29,063 nt of DNA, taken from Limnoraphis robusta CS-951 (GTDB lineage Bacteria > Cyanobacteriota > Cyanobacteriia > Cyanobacteriales > Microcoleaceae). Of this stretch, positions 1 to 7,613 are shown piece by piece (within the stretch, counting starts at the first letter, position 1; each line of letters starts with the position of its first letter). Location of the stretch: NCBI RefSeq assembly GCF_000972705.2, contig NZ_LATL02000242.1, positions 1-29,063 on the forward strand, in the 5' to 3' direction. The position numbers and the translations under genes were made by a program. The notes under the pieces were generated by a model. It was given only the letters and a program-made list of their open reading frames with translations. It did no database searches and had not been told where the DNA came from.

Positions 1-70
1 GGTTCATATAGGTTATTGATAACAGACATATATTGGCATAGAACCCGCCCCTACGCTGACTGGTGACTTA

Positions 71-155
71 CTTTGTGTCTTAGTGTCTTGGTGGTGAATT
101 TCCCCATCAACAAGCTTTGTGTCTTGGTGTCTTGGTGGTGAATTTCCCCATCAAC
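71..155. repeat. 41-bp direct repeat, two copies
   Basis: Two 41-bp copies (71-111 and 115-155) begin CTTTGTGTCTT and end CCCCATCAAC. They differ at one base and are separated by three bases. The CTTTGTGTCT core recurs as one arm of the inverted repeat near 2346, so this is probably an interspersed cyanobacterial repeat. No gene is visible between 1 and 188. Confidence 0.85.
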
Positions 156-188
156 CCAATGATATCATACATCTTAGTTATGTTATCA

Positions 189-863
189 TTATTGAACGAA
201 CAAGACATAAAAATAAGCAATAAATTCTGAAATTACAGTCCGAAATCCCTCACTAGAAAGCCACCATTTTTCAGCATTATAGTCTTCAGATTTAATAGAA
301 ACAATCCCAACTTCAATCTCAGGATAAAGAGATTTTTTAAAAATCATCCAACTGCGACGGGCATGAGGCCCTAATGAGAAAAGATTAATAGATTTAATGT
401 TTAAATCCGAAGTTTGTAGCCAGTCTCGCAGCGCCATAGCGGTGGTATCTGTACGGTTGCGAAGGGTTTTAGAGGCGGGAACGGCAATCACTTGAGTTTC
501 ATCTAAACCCAGTTTAATAAAAGTGGCTGCGGTGAGGTTAGCAAAGTCTTTGTATTCGGCTAAATAGTATCCTTTTGACAGAGGAACTCCCGTCGTGATA
601 ATTTTTTGATAAGAGCCTTTTTCAAATTCGACTAAAGCCGCTTTTATGGCATAATCCGGCATCCATCCTTCAATCACTAAAGCATCAGCTTGGATGGCAG
701 CGTTAACGGCGAGAAAAGGATAGAGATTGAAAAATGAAATCAGAGTCATTGTCATCAAAAACAACAAGGTAAGAACCCACCCTTTGAGGGTGAGTGTCCA
801 AATTTCTTGACGCTGAACTAGGTGTAATTTCTGAAGTTTTTTGCAGTTAAACAGAGAGAACAT
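189..863 (-). CDS. YdcF/SanA-like (DUF218-type) membrane protein
   Basis: The protein has one predicted membrane segment at about residues 28-50. A globular domain follows that starts ADALVIEGWMPDYA and contains the TTGVPLSKG and SLGPHARRS stretches, as seen in YdcF/SanA/ElyC-type (DUF218) proteins. Members of this superfamily are linked to envelope functions in other bacteria, but no substrate can be assigned here. I chose ATG at 863 (224 aa). A TTG at 872 would add three residues, and neither has a clear ribosome site. It lies 24 bp downstream of the DUF2301 gene on the same strand and is probably co-transcribed with it. Function is inferred from fold only. Confidence 0.75.
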   Translation of the reverse strand: MFSLFNCKKLQKLHLVQRQEIWTLTLKGWVLTLLFLMTMTLISFFNLYPFLAVNAAIQADALVIEGWMPDYAIKAALVEFEKGSYQKIITTGVPLSKGYYLAEYKDFANLTAATFIKLGLDETQVIAVPASKTLRNRTDTTAMALRDWLQTSDLNIKSINLFSLGPHARRSWMIFKKSLYPEIEVGIVSIKSEDYNAEKWWLSSEGFRTVISEFIAYFYVLFVQ

Positions 864-887
864 TCTACTCAATTCAGCGAGAGGAGT

Positions 888-1547
888 TTAGGCTTTAGCA
901 CGTTGGGCGTGGAGATAGTCAAATACACTTTTATCTCCGATATCGTCGGGGATGGCTTGAAAAGCTTTACGCAGGGCAAAAATAATAAATTGAATGGCCC
1001 AGAAAAACAGTAAAAACTTTTGATTCATCACCGACCAAATTCCCGCAATAAATCCTAACAAAAGTAATGGCACTAAAGGGGTTAATAGCTTAGTTTCTAA
1101 ACGGTTAAAACAAAATGCTTCTTTGAAGTAAATTCCGGTGACAGCCGCGAAGGTAAAGCCAATTCCCAGTAAACTTAAAGGTTGATGGTAAACGGTTAGG
1201 GCTAAGGGTTCAGGACTTTGGAAAGCTAAAACAGCAGCCGTTACCCCACCAATCAACCAAAAAAGTTGTAAAACTCGGTGTAAAATGGCGAGATAGATAT
1301 GAATCGTGAATAAGCTGACACCCAGGCTTAACCAAAAACAAAAATAAAGCGGGGTTAAGGCTTGTAGGACAAGGGGGTTAGTAGGTTGCCATAATATTAA
1401 CCCTGTGCCTACAGCAAAGCATAGGGCTGCTATCATTAAGCCAGTACGGTAAATAATGACACCGATACGATCGCGATCGGTAATGGTAAATTCGCCGAAC
1501 TGCCCTTGATAGACTTCTGGTTTTAATGAGTGCAGTTGTTGTGTCAT
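888..1547 (-). CDS. DUF2301 integral membrane protein
   Basis: This 219-aa protein is very hydrophobic, with about six to seven predicted membrane segments from residue 33 to about 190. A soluble N-terminus (YQGQFGEFTITDRDRIGV) and a soluble C-terminal tail (AIPDDIGDKSVFDYLHAQRAKA, here noted as about 22 residues at the end) flank them. The pattern matches the cyanobacterial DUF2301 family of unknown function. The ATG at 1547 has an AGGAG Shine-Dalgarno about seven bases upstream. It is the first gene of a likely two-gene unit with the YdcF-like gene. Confidence 0.85.
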   Translation of the reverse strand: MTQQLHSLKPEVYQGQFGEFTITDRDRIGVIIYRTGLMIAALCFAVGTGLILWQPTNPLVLQALTPLYFCFWLSLGVSLFTIHIYLAILHRVLQLFWLIGGVTAAVLAFQSPEPLALTVYHQPLSLLGIGFTFAAVTGIYFKEAFCFNRLETKLLTPLVPLLLLGFIAGIWSVMNQKFLLFFWAIQFIIFALRKAFQAIPDDIGDKSVFDYLHAQRAKA

Positions 1548-1628
1548 CGTTGTCTCCTACTGGTTAATGGTTCCAGTCGTCATATCACAATATACTCAGT
1601 CACTCAATTTGTGTCAGGTGAGAATATA

Positions 1629-2264
1629 ATGTCTAAATCTTATCAGAAAAATAGAAAACTTCAGCTACCGCTTGAACCCGAAGAAATGCAACCGATTCAA
1701 ATAGATGAGACCATTTTAACAGGATCGAACAATAGAAGTAAAGGAAACTCGCAACAACATTTAATGTTGTCAATGGAAAACGTTCTCGAACAAATGGAGA
1801 CGTTAGGATTACTCGATCCTGACAAATTGATGCAAGAATTCGGAGAGGTTGATCGAGAAGAATTTGAAGCGAGAGTCGAAAAGATTCTAGGAACTAAAGA
1901 ACTTGATGTAGATGAAGCCAACTTGAGTCGATATCTAAAATATCTCAAAAAACATCTTCAAAAGCCTTGTTATTTGACGGGAACTGAAGAATTTTTGTGG
2001 GAAGAAGATTATCTATTTGGAGAAGGTTCTCAAACGAAGTATGAAAAACTCAAAAAAACTCAACCGTCTTACACCGATGTTTTTATGTTGGGTAAATTTG
2101 GAGAGAAGTTTTCAGAAGTCGATGGTTTGTTAGTGGAAGTTCAACGGGTTAGTGATCAAAAAACATTTATTCTGCCGTTGGCTGATTTAGAAGTCACGGA
2201 TGAAAATTCTCCCAACTATGAACTGGTGGAAGATTATTTGATGTGGTTCTTGAACTATATGTAA
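1629..2264 (+). CDS. Conserved acidic hypothetical protein
   Basis: I chose ATG 1629 (211 aa) because an AGGTGAG ribosome site ends six bases before it. A longer reading frame from 1530 overlaps the divergent DUF2301 gene and lacks such a site. The N-terminal half is variable and acidic, with an EQMETLGLLDPDKLMQEFGE helix. The C-terminal part (from PCYLTGTEEFLWEEDYLFGE through VEVQRVSDQKTFILPLADLE to the DYLMWFLNYM end) resembles a domain common in cyanobacterial hypothetical proteins. Its layout is reminiscent of the CcbP calcium-binding domain, but this is only a loose resemblance. It is divergent from the DUF2301 gene, so 1548-1628 holds promoters for both. Function unknown. Confidence 0.8.
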   Translation: MSKSYQKNRKLQLPLEPEEMQPIQIDETILTGSNNRSKGNSQQHLMLSMENVLEQMETLGLLDPDKLMQEFGEVDREEFEARVEKILGTKELDVDEANLSRYLKYLKKHLQKPCYLTGTEEFLWEEDYLFGEGSQTKYEKLKKTQPSYTDVFMLGKFGEKFSEVDGLLVEVQRVSDQKTFILPLADLEVTDENSPNYELVEDYLMWFLNYM

Positions 2265-2310
2265 ATAGGTAGAGATGCACGACTTTTTGATGGGGTAAAC
2301 TAACCACGAT

Positions 2311-2366
2311 CGACACAAAGACACGAAGATTAATTCTTGCGTTTTCTTTGTGTCTCGATGGTTTTT
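2311..2366. terminator. Inverted repeat between convergent genes, likely terminator
   Basis: GACACAAAG (2312-2320) is exactly complementary to CTTTGTGTC (2346-2354), followed by GGTTTTTCTT. It lies between the ends of the plus-strand gene at 2264 and minus-strand ycf23 at 2372, where a terminator is expected. The arm shares the CTTTGTGTCT core with the repeats at 71-155, so it may also be a repeat-family copy. Confidence 0.5.
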
Positions 2367-2371
2367 CTTCT

Positions 2372-3121
2372 CTAAGCTGGAACACCCGCAGGGTTAACGG
2401 TTGCTAAGGCTTCGACTAAACTCCGAACCGCCGCAACCATTGCAACTTCATCATTCAGGCGGTTGATAGCCGAACCGACACCAATACCGGAAGCCCCGGC
2501 TGCAATAGCTAGGGGTGCGGTGACGTTAGAAAGTCCAGACGCACACAACAGGGGGACGGATACCACCCGAGAAATTTCATAGGCTGCGGCTAGCGTGGGA
2601 GACGCTTTTTCAATTAAACCCAAGGTACCCGGATGAACGGGTTGGGAACTGGTACCGCCTTCGGTTTGGATGATGTCAGCGCCCGCTTCCACTAAGTCTA
2701 GGGCGAGTTGAACTTGTTGATCGAGTGAGAGAATGTGGGGAACGGTTACAGACAGGGTAATATGGGGGAGAAGCTGTCTGGTTTGTTCGGTGAGTCTTAA
2801 CACGTCTTCAGCCTCAAACCGCAGTCCTTGGGCGTAAAACGCATCAAAGTTCCCAATTTCAATTAAATCAGCACCCGCCTCCACGCAGGGAACAAATTTA
2901 GCGGCTTCAACGGCTGAAACGCAGATGGGGAGATGAGTTAAATTCCGCACCATCCGTACCAAATTGACATCCGCCGCGATATCAACAAAGGTTGCACCCC
3001 CTTGAGTCGCTGCTTTCACTGTAGCTGCAACCCGTTGGATATCAAAGTTCATCAAGCCGCTAATCACCTTCAGGGCTTTACCTTGGTTGAGAGCTTGTTT
3101 CACTGTAGAATTGTTGAGCAT
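2372..3121 (-). CDS. ycf23: Ycf23/DUF561 family TIM-barrel protein
   Basis: The 249-aa protein matches the Ycf23/DUF561 family, conserved in cyanobacteria and red-lineage plastids. Diagnostic stretches are GGATFVDIAADVNLVR near residue 41, VEAGADLIEIGNFDAFY near residue 81, and GADIIQTEGGTSSQP near residue 147. A C-terminal ASGLSNVTAPLAIAAGASG forms a phosphate-binding-like glycine loop. The (beta/alpha)8-type pattern suggests a phosphate-containing ligand, but the biochemical role is unknown. The gene stands alone between the terminator at 2311 and the creatininase gene. Confidence 0.85.
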   Translation of the reverse strand: MLNNSTVKQALNQGKALKVISGLMNFDIQRVAATVKAATQGGATFVDIAADVNLVRMVRNLTHLPICVSAVEAAKFVPCVEAGADLIEIGNFDAFYAQGLRFEAEDVLRLTEQTRQLLPHITLSVTVPHILSLDQQVQLALDLVEAGADIIQTEGGTSSQPVHPGTLGLIEKASPTLAAAYEISRVVSVPLLCASGLSNVTAPLAIAAGASGIGVGSAINRLNDEVAMVAAVRSLVEALATVNPAGVPA

Positions 3122-3236
3122 ATTGATACCTCAGCCTAAACTTTCGTAGAATTCATTGTTACATAGTTTCGGCTCACAACAGATATTTGTGATACAGAGA
3201 AATTTTTGATGGAGTTAACGGGGTTAGCTTCTCGAT

Positions 3237-4055
3237 TTATTCTTTGAAATGATAACGCCTCGGTTGACGAAAGTTGTAAATATCTGCAATGACTTGTACC
3301 CAACTCTCGCTCAAAGAGTCTAAAATCTGTTCACCTTTTTCTGGTGTTGCAACGGTTGCATCTCCTAAAACCCCGCTTTTGCTTAAATCTCGTGTTACCC
3401 AAGCAAACGGCAATTTTCCCTCCATACTCAGCATACTATTTTCTGGTAAATCGTGAGGATATTCACAAACGACTTTATTTGTTCTTACTTGTTCGGGAAA
3501 AATTGACAGCATGACACTGGTTTCTGCATCTCCGGCGTGTATTCCATATTCTAACTCTTTTGGGGTTAATAATTCGGTTGCTGCATTCGGAACTCGCCAG
3601 ACAAATAAGGGAAAAATCATAAAATCTTCATACTTTTGATGCAAATCTCGCGCCACCATCTCTAAAATTTGCGGTTGTCCTCCGTGAGCATTAATAAACA
3701 CTAATTTCCTAAATCCGGCTCGATAAATACTTTCTGCCATTTCGATTAATACCAGAGAAAGGGTGTTACTGCTCAGGGTGATTGTACCGGGAAAATGCCA
3801 ATGTTCGTTCGATTTGCCATAATATAATGTGGGCAGGGCATAGGCGGGAATATTAGGATTAAGTTTGGCTAAAGCTTGACCTGTTACCGCCGTTGCAATG
3901 GCAGAATCAACGATTAAAGGTAAATGGGGGCCATGTTGTTCTATCGAACCAATTGGTTGAATAATCACTACATTTTCTTGATCGGACATTTCGTTTATTT
4001 CTGTCCAGGTTAAGTAGGGGAAAAAACGTTCAGGCGGAATAAAGTTGTGCATCAT
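3237..4055 (-). CDS. Creatininase family metal-dependent amidohydrolase
   Basis: The 272-aa protein has the creatininase fold motifs: GSIEQHGPHLPLIVD (Glu, His and Asp metal ligands), FINAHGGQ, and GIHAGDAETS carrying a further Glu. The family includes creatinine amidohydrolase, the riboflavin-pathway formamide hydrolase ArfB and the mycofactocin peptidase MftE. The substrate here cannot be chosen from sequence, and no mycofactocin genes are nearby. Two adjacent ATGs (4055 and 4052) are possible starts. Probably cytoplasmic and monocistronic, 115 bp upstream of ycf23 on the same strand. Confidence 0.88.
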   Translation of the reverse strand: MMHNFIPPERFFPYLTWTEINEMSDQENVVIIQPIGSIEQHGPHLPLIVDSAIATAVTGQALAKLNPNIPAYALPTLYYGKSNEHWHFPGTITLSSNTLSLVLIEMAESIYRAGFRKLVFINAHGGQPQILEMVARDLHQKYEDFMIFPLFVWRVPNAATELLTPKELEYGIHAGDAETSVMLSIFPEQVRTNKVVCEYPHDLPENSMLSMEGKLPFAWVTRDLSKSGVLGDATVATPEKGEQILDSLSESWVQVIADIYNFRQPRRYHFKE

Positions 4056-4149
4056 TACTGAGAATTTATTGGTGGATATTTCAGGAGATTTTTGTTATTG
4101 TCTATGATAGTATAAACCCGGTTAAATCTCAACAGGAAAGGATTACAAT

Positions 4150-4776
4150 ATGGCTTACAGCGATTTTACACTCAACACAGTGATTAAACAGTTTAACTTG
4201 CAACTCTCCGAACAGTTACATTTATTCAGCAATACTCCTGAGTTAGAATCTAGTCAATACTTGAGAGACACTTTAGAATATAATATTCCGTTAGCCCTAG
4301 CGAGTAACAGCGAAAAAGCCCGTTCAGAGATGATTATTGCTCCAGTTATCATTGAACTGAGAAAACAGTTAAATTCTCAAATTAGCTTATTTTCAGGAAT
4401 AGAATTTAATGTTGATGAAGAACAAGGTTTAAAAGGAATCTGTGCTTTTTTAATGAGTCGTTCTCCTGAACTTTTGATGATTAAGGCTCCGGTTATTCTG
4501 ATCGTGGAAGCTAAAAAAGAAAATTTGAATGCAGGTTTAGGTCAATGTATTGCTGAAATGGTTGCAGCTCAATTTTTTAATGAAAAAGAAGAAAATCAGA
4601 TTAAAACGATTTTTGGAGCCGTCACAACAGGAAGTGCTTGGAAGTTTATTCGACTCCAAAATCATACAGTAGAAATTGATTTAGTAGAATATTTCGTCAG
4701 TAATGTTAACAAAATATTAGGAATTTTATCTGATGGTATTTTTGAGAAAATATCTGATAAGCTAGAATCAACCTGA
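4150..4776 (+). CDS. PD-(D/E)XK-like cyanobacterial protein, altered active site
   Basis: This 208-aa protein resembles a cyanobacterial family with a restriction-endonuclease-like core. The central strands read GLKGICAFLMSRSPELLMI then APVILIVEAKKENLNAGLGQ, giving the (E)xK half of a PD-(D/E)XK site followed by GQCIAEMVAAQFF. In relatives as I remember them the first strand carries Asp (C-D-F); here codon 98-99 region reads TGT GCT TTT, placing Ala there. That would remove a metal ligand, so the protein may be catalytically weak or inactive. It is preceded by an AGGAAAGGA ribosome site. It could also be a binding protein; nuclease activity is not shown. Confidence 0.7.
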   Translation: MAYSDFTLNTVIKQFNLQLSEQLHLFSNTPELESSQYLRDTLEYNIPLALASNSEKARSEMIIAPVIIELRKQLNSQISLFSGIEFNVDEEQGLKGICAFLMSRSPELLMIKAPVILIVEAKKENLNAGLGQCIAEMVAAQFFNEKEENQIKTIFGAVTTGSAWKFIRLQNHTVEIDLVEYFVSNVNKILGILSDGIFEKISDKLEST

Positions 4777-4794
4777 TCAAGTATAATCTGAGTT

Positions 4795-4911
4795 ATGGAA
4801 GAAATTCTCACACTGAAGGAACTCCTCCTCAAAAGTGACATAGGTTCACTGGCTATTGTTAATGAACGAGAAGAAATGAGTAGAGATGACATCATCAAGC
4901 TCTACAGTTGA
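4795..4911 (+). pseudogene. Short relic reading frame (38 codons)
   Basis: ATG 4795 opens MEEILTLKELLLKSDIGS and continues through EEMSRDDIIKLYS to TGA at 4909-4911. The wording resembles the N-terminus of a small cyanobacterial family (possibly DUF29-like) that normally continues well beyond DDIIK. No continuation in another frame is convincing in 4912-5029. I read it as a truncated remnant; the family assignment is from memory and weak. Confidence 0.35.
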
Positions 4912-5041
4912 TCTCAACCAAGAACTGATGGAAAGAATACACTATATGTCAAAAATATGGAATAATGATCAAAACAGCAATCTGTTGAGTCAGGAGATTT
5001 GATAAAATGATGAATCAGAATAAGTTAGTGTGGAGGTAAAT

Positions 5042-6397
5042 GTGTTTAAATTTAAACCTCTTGAAGTTGGAACTCGATTGTCTGTGGTGTTTGCTTTGGG
5101 TTTAGGAGTCTCTAATTGTTCGGTACTTGAAACGATGCTACCTCCGGTTTCTGAGTCCCTCCCCCAACCGACTTCCTCACCGCAAGTTAAAGATTATCGT
5201 ACCTTTGCGGATTGGTGTTCGAGTCGTGAAAGTTTGGCTTTAGAGGCTCAACAAACGGTTAATATTTTGTTACAAGTTGCTGGGGTAACGGATTGTAAAT
5301 TAGCTCAAAAAAGTCTCTTGGAAGTCACAGAACTTGATCTCAGTCGGAGCAAAATTAGTGATCTTTCTCCGTTAATCACATTATCTCATATTACCCGTCT
5401 TAACCTCAGTGAAAATCAAATCACAGACTTAACTCATGTATCGACTTTAACCAATTTAACACGACTTAATCTTAGTAGTAATCTCATTCAAGATTTAAGT
5501 CCTCTGACTGACTTACCGAATCTTCAAATTTTACTTCTTTACAAAAATCAGATTGAAGATATCAGTCCTCTTTCTAACCTATCAGGATTAACTGAACTCA
5601 GTTTAGATAGTAATCAAATTAGCGATATTAGCCCCCTTTCTGAACTCAATAAGTTAACGATTTTGAGTCTCAGTGAAAATCAAATTAAAGATTTAAGTGT
5701 GATTGCTAATCTCGATAATTTAACTCAACTCAGTTTAAATGGAAATAAAATTAGTAATCTAACTGATTTATCCGAACTTCATAATTTAACGCAATTAAAT
5801 TTAAAAGCCAACCAAATTGAAGATCTAAATTATTTGTCTAATCTCAGCAATTTAAAAGAACTCAACCTCGATAGCAATAAACTGATTGATTTAACGGATT
5901 TATCCTCACTCACCCAACTCGAAGTCTTAAGTGTGAGTGAAAACCAAATCACTAATATTCAACCCCTTTCTAGTTTAAAAGACTTGCAAACCTTACAACT
6001 GAGAAGTAATCAAGTCTCGGATATAAAACCGTTAAGTTCACTCACAAACTTAACAGAAGATTTGAACTTAATTGATAATCAAATTAGTGATATAAAACCT
6101 CTATCTGATCTCGAAAATATCACTCGAATCGGCTTAAGTAAAAACGAAATTAGCGATCTCAAACCCCTTTCTGATTTAACAAAACTGGTGATATTGTATT
6201 TAGATGAAAATAAGATTACCGATGTCAAACCCTTAGCTAATTTAACCAGTTTAACTGAACTCAACCTCTGGAACAATCAAATTAAAAATATAGAATCACT
6301 TTCTCCCTTAAAAAATCTCACTTATTTGGGTTTACAAGAAAATCCCATCGAAAAGAAAGAATGTCCAGTTACACCCAAATCAGTCTGTCAATTCTAA
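5042..6397 (+). CDS. Internalin-like leucine-rich repeat lipoprotein
   Basis: I chose GTG 5042 because GGAGGT (5032-5037) sits five bases before it. An upstream in-frame GTG at 5030 overlaps that ribosome site. The N-terminus MFKFKPLEVGTRLSVVF leads to a hydrophobic stretch ending GVSNC, so Cys26 is a possible lipidation site, though Asn before Cys is unusual. After a linker (about 27-100) come 16 leucine-rich repeats of 22 residues of the type LTxLxLxxNQIxDLxPLSxL; repeat 12 has one extra residue. A short cap with two Cys (ECPVTPKSVC) ends the protein. Such solenoids bind proteins; the partner is unknown. Likely exported and periplasmic or surface-anchored. A terminator follows at 6445. Confidence 0.85.
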   Translation: MFKFKPLEVGTRLSVVFALGLGVSNCSVLETMLPPVSESLPQPTSSPQVKDYRTFADWCSSRESLALEAQQTVNILLQVAGVTDCKLAQKSLLEVTELDLSRSKISDLSPLITLSHITRLNLSENQITDLTHVSTLTNLTRLNLSSNLIQDLSPLTDLPNLQILLLYKNQIEDISPLSNLSGLTELSLDSNQISDISPLSELNKLTILSLSENQIKDLSVIANLDNLTQLSLNGNKISNLTDLSELHNLTQLNLKANQIEDLNYLSNLSNLKELNLDSNKLIDLTDLSSLTQLEVLSVSENQITNIQPLSSLKDLQTLQLRSNQVSDIKPLSSLTNLTEDLNLIDNQISDIKPLSDLENITRIGLSKNEISDLKPLSDLTKLVILYLDENKITDVKPLANLTSLTELNLWNNQIKNIESLSPLKNLTYLGLQENPIEKKECPVTPKSVCQF

Positions 6398-6444
6398 AAC
6401 CGTAATTTAAACCGTTTGCGATCGCTAGAATACACGAATCACGT

Positions 6445-6471
6445 ACCTTGATTCATCAGTCAAGGTTTTTT
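6445..6471 (+). terminator. Rho-independent terminator after the LRR gene
   Basis: ACCTTGA (6445-6451) pairs exactly with TCAAGGT (6460-6466) around an 8-base loop, followed by a run of six T. It lies 48 bp after the LRR stop codon and separates that gene from the RNR promoter. Confidence 0.8.
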
Positions 6472-6514
6472 GCGTATACAGGTATACAGAATTTAAAAAA
6501 AATCTACCTTTAGT

Positions 6515-6584
6515 TATACTTTTAGTTACACCAAATATAGCGCAAAAATTTTAGTTTGTCAACGACTATCACTAAATATGGATT
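6515..6584 (+). promoter_or_regulatory. Candidate nrdA promoter with two NrdR-box-like sites
   Basis: TATACT (6515-6520) could be a -10 element; its -35 is weak (TTTAAA near 6492). Downstream lie two 16-bp sequences resembling the NrdR box ACACWATATNTWGTGT: 6528-6543 (ACACCAAATATAGCGC, about 12 of 16 matching) and 6569-6584 (TCACTAAATATGGATT, about 11 of 16). Their starts are 41 bp apart, close to four helical turns, and paired NrdR boxes are typically in phase. NrdR represses RNR genes in many bacteria. The match counts are by eye and the assignment is an inference. Confidence 0.45.
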
Positions 6585-6629
6585 ATGCAGTACATTGGAA
6601 AAATGTCATTAAATTGAAGAAGTTTGAGT

Positions 6630-7613
6630 ATGCAGACCCTATACCCAACGGCCATTCCCTCAACAAAGAGCGAAATTCAAGTGATCCGGCGAGATGGATC
6701 ACGAGCCGACTTGGACATCTCAAAAATCCGTAAAGTCGTGAATTGGGCTTGTGAGAGCTTAGACGCCAACCCGATCACCCTAGAAGCCGGGTTAACCACT
6801 CGTCTGCGAGATGGGGTGACAACCCGAGAAATTCAAGACAACCTGATCAACTGTGCGTTAGAGTTGTGTAGCCCCTCAGAACCCGACTGGCGTTATGTAG
6901 CGGGGAGGTTGCACATCTGGAGTTTGTGGAAAGATACACTCGCCCACCGAGGCTATCGCTACGAAGACTATGCCCGCACCGTTGAATCAAAAGTCAAGCA
7001 TCACGAATATGATTCAAGAATATTAACTTACACCAAAGAAGAACTGCAACAAGCCGGAACTTGGATCGATCCAGAATGGGATAAAGATTATGATTATGCC
7101 GGGGCGGTGTTGTTGACAAAGCGCTATTTGTTGACGGACGAATTGCCGCAAGAAGCCTTATTAACCTGTGCGTTGCTGTTAGCTGTCGTAGAAAAACCAG
7201 AAAAGCGATTATTTTGGGCGAGACAATTTTATGAAGCGATCGCCAAGCGGAAAATTTCCTTAGCTACGCCAATTTTAGGCAATCTCAGAATTCCTAAAGG
7301 TTCTCTCAGTAGCTGTTTTATTACCAGCATGGATGATAACTTAGAGAGTATTTTTGATACCATCAAAGATGCCGCTAGAATCTCTAAAAATGGTGGTGGT
7401 GTTGGTACAAATGTCAGCCGAGTTCGTGCGACTGGAAGTTGGGTAATGGGTAAAGCAAATACTTCGGGAGGGGTGATTCCTTGGATTAAATTATTAAATG
7501 ATACCGCGATCGCAGTGAATCAAGGCGGACGTCGAGCCGGGGCTATTACAATTAGCTTAGATGTTTGGCATTTAGATGTGCCAGAATTTCTAGAAATGCA
7601 AACGGAAAATGGT
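6630..7613 (+). CDS. nrdA: nrdA exon 1: class Ia ribonucleotide reductase alpha subunit
   Basis: This is the 5' part (codons 1-328) of the catalytic alpha subunit that reduces ribonucleoside diphosphates to deoxyribonucleotides. It holds the N-terminal ATP-cone (IQVIRRDGSRADLDISKIRK, residues about 16-35), which binds allosteric ATP/dATP. Cys229 in GSLSSCF is one of the active-site thiols. I chose ATG 6630; an in-frame TTG at 6624 is less likely. The exon ends ...LEMQTENG at GGT, and the intron's first codon is a stop, so unspliced mRNA gives only a truncated protein. Joined to 8886-10160 it makes 752 aa, close to the 761 aa of E. coli NrdA. Confidence 0.95.
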
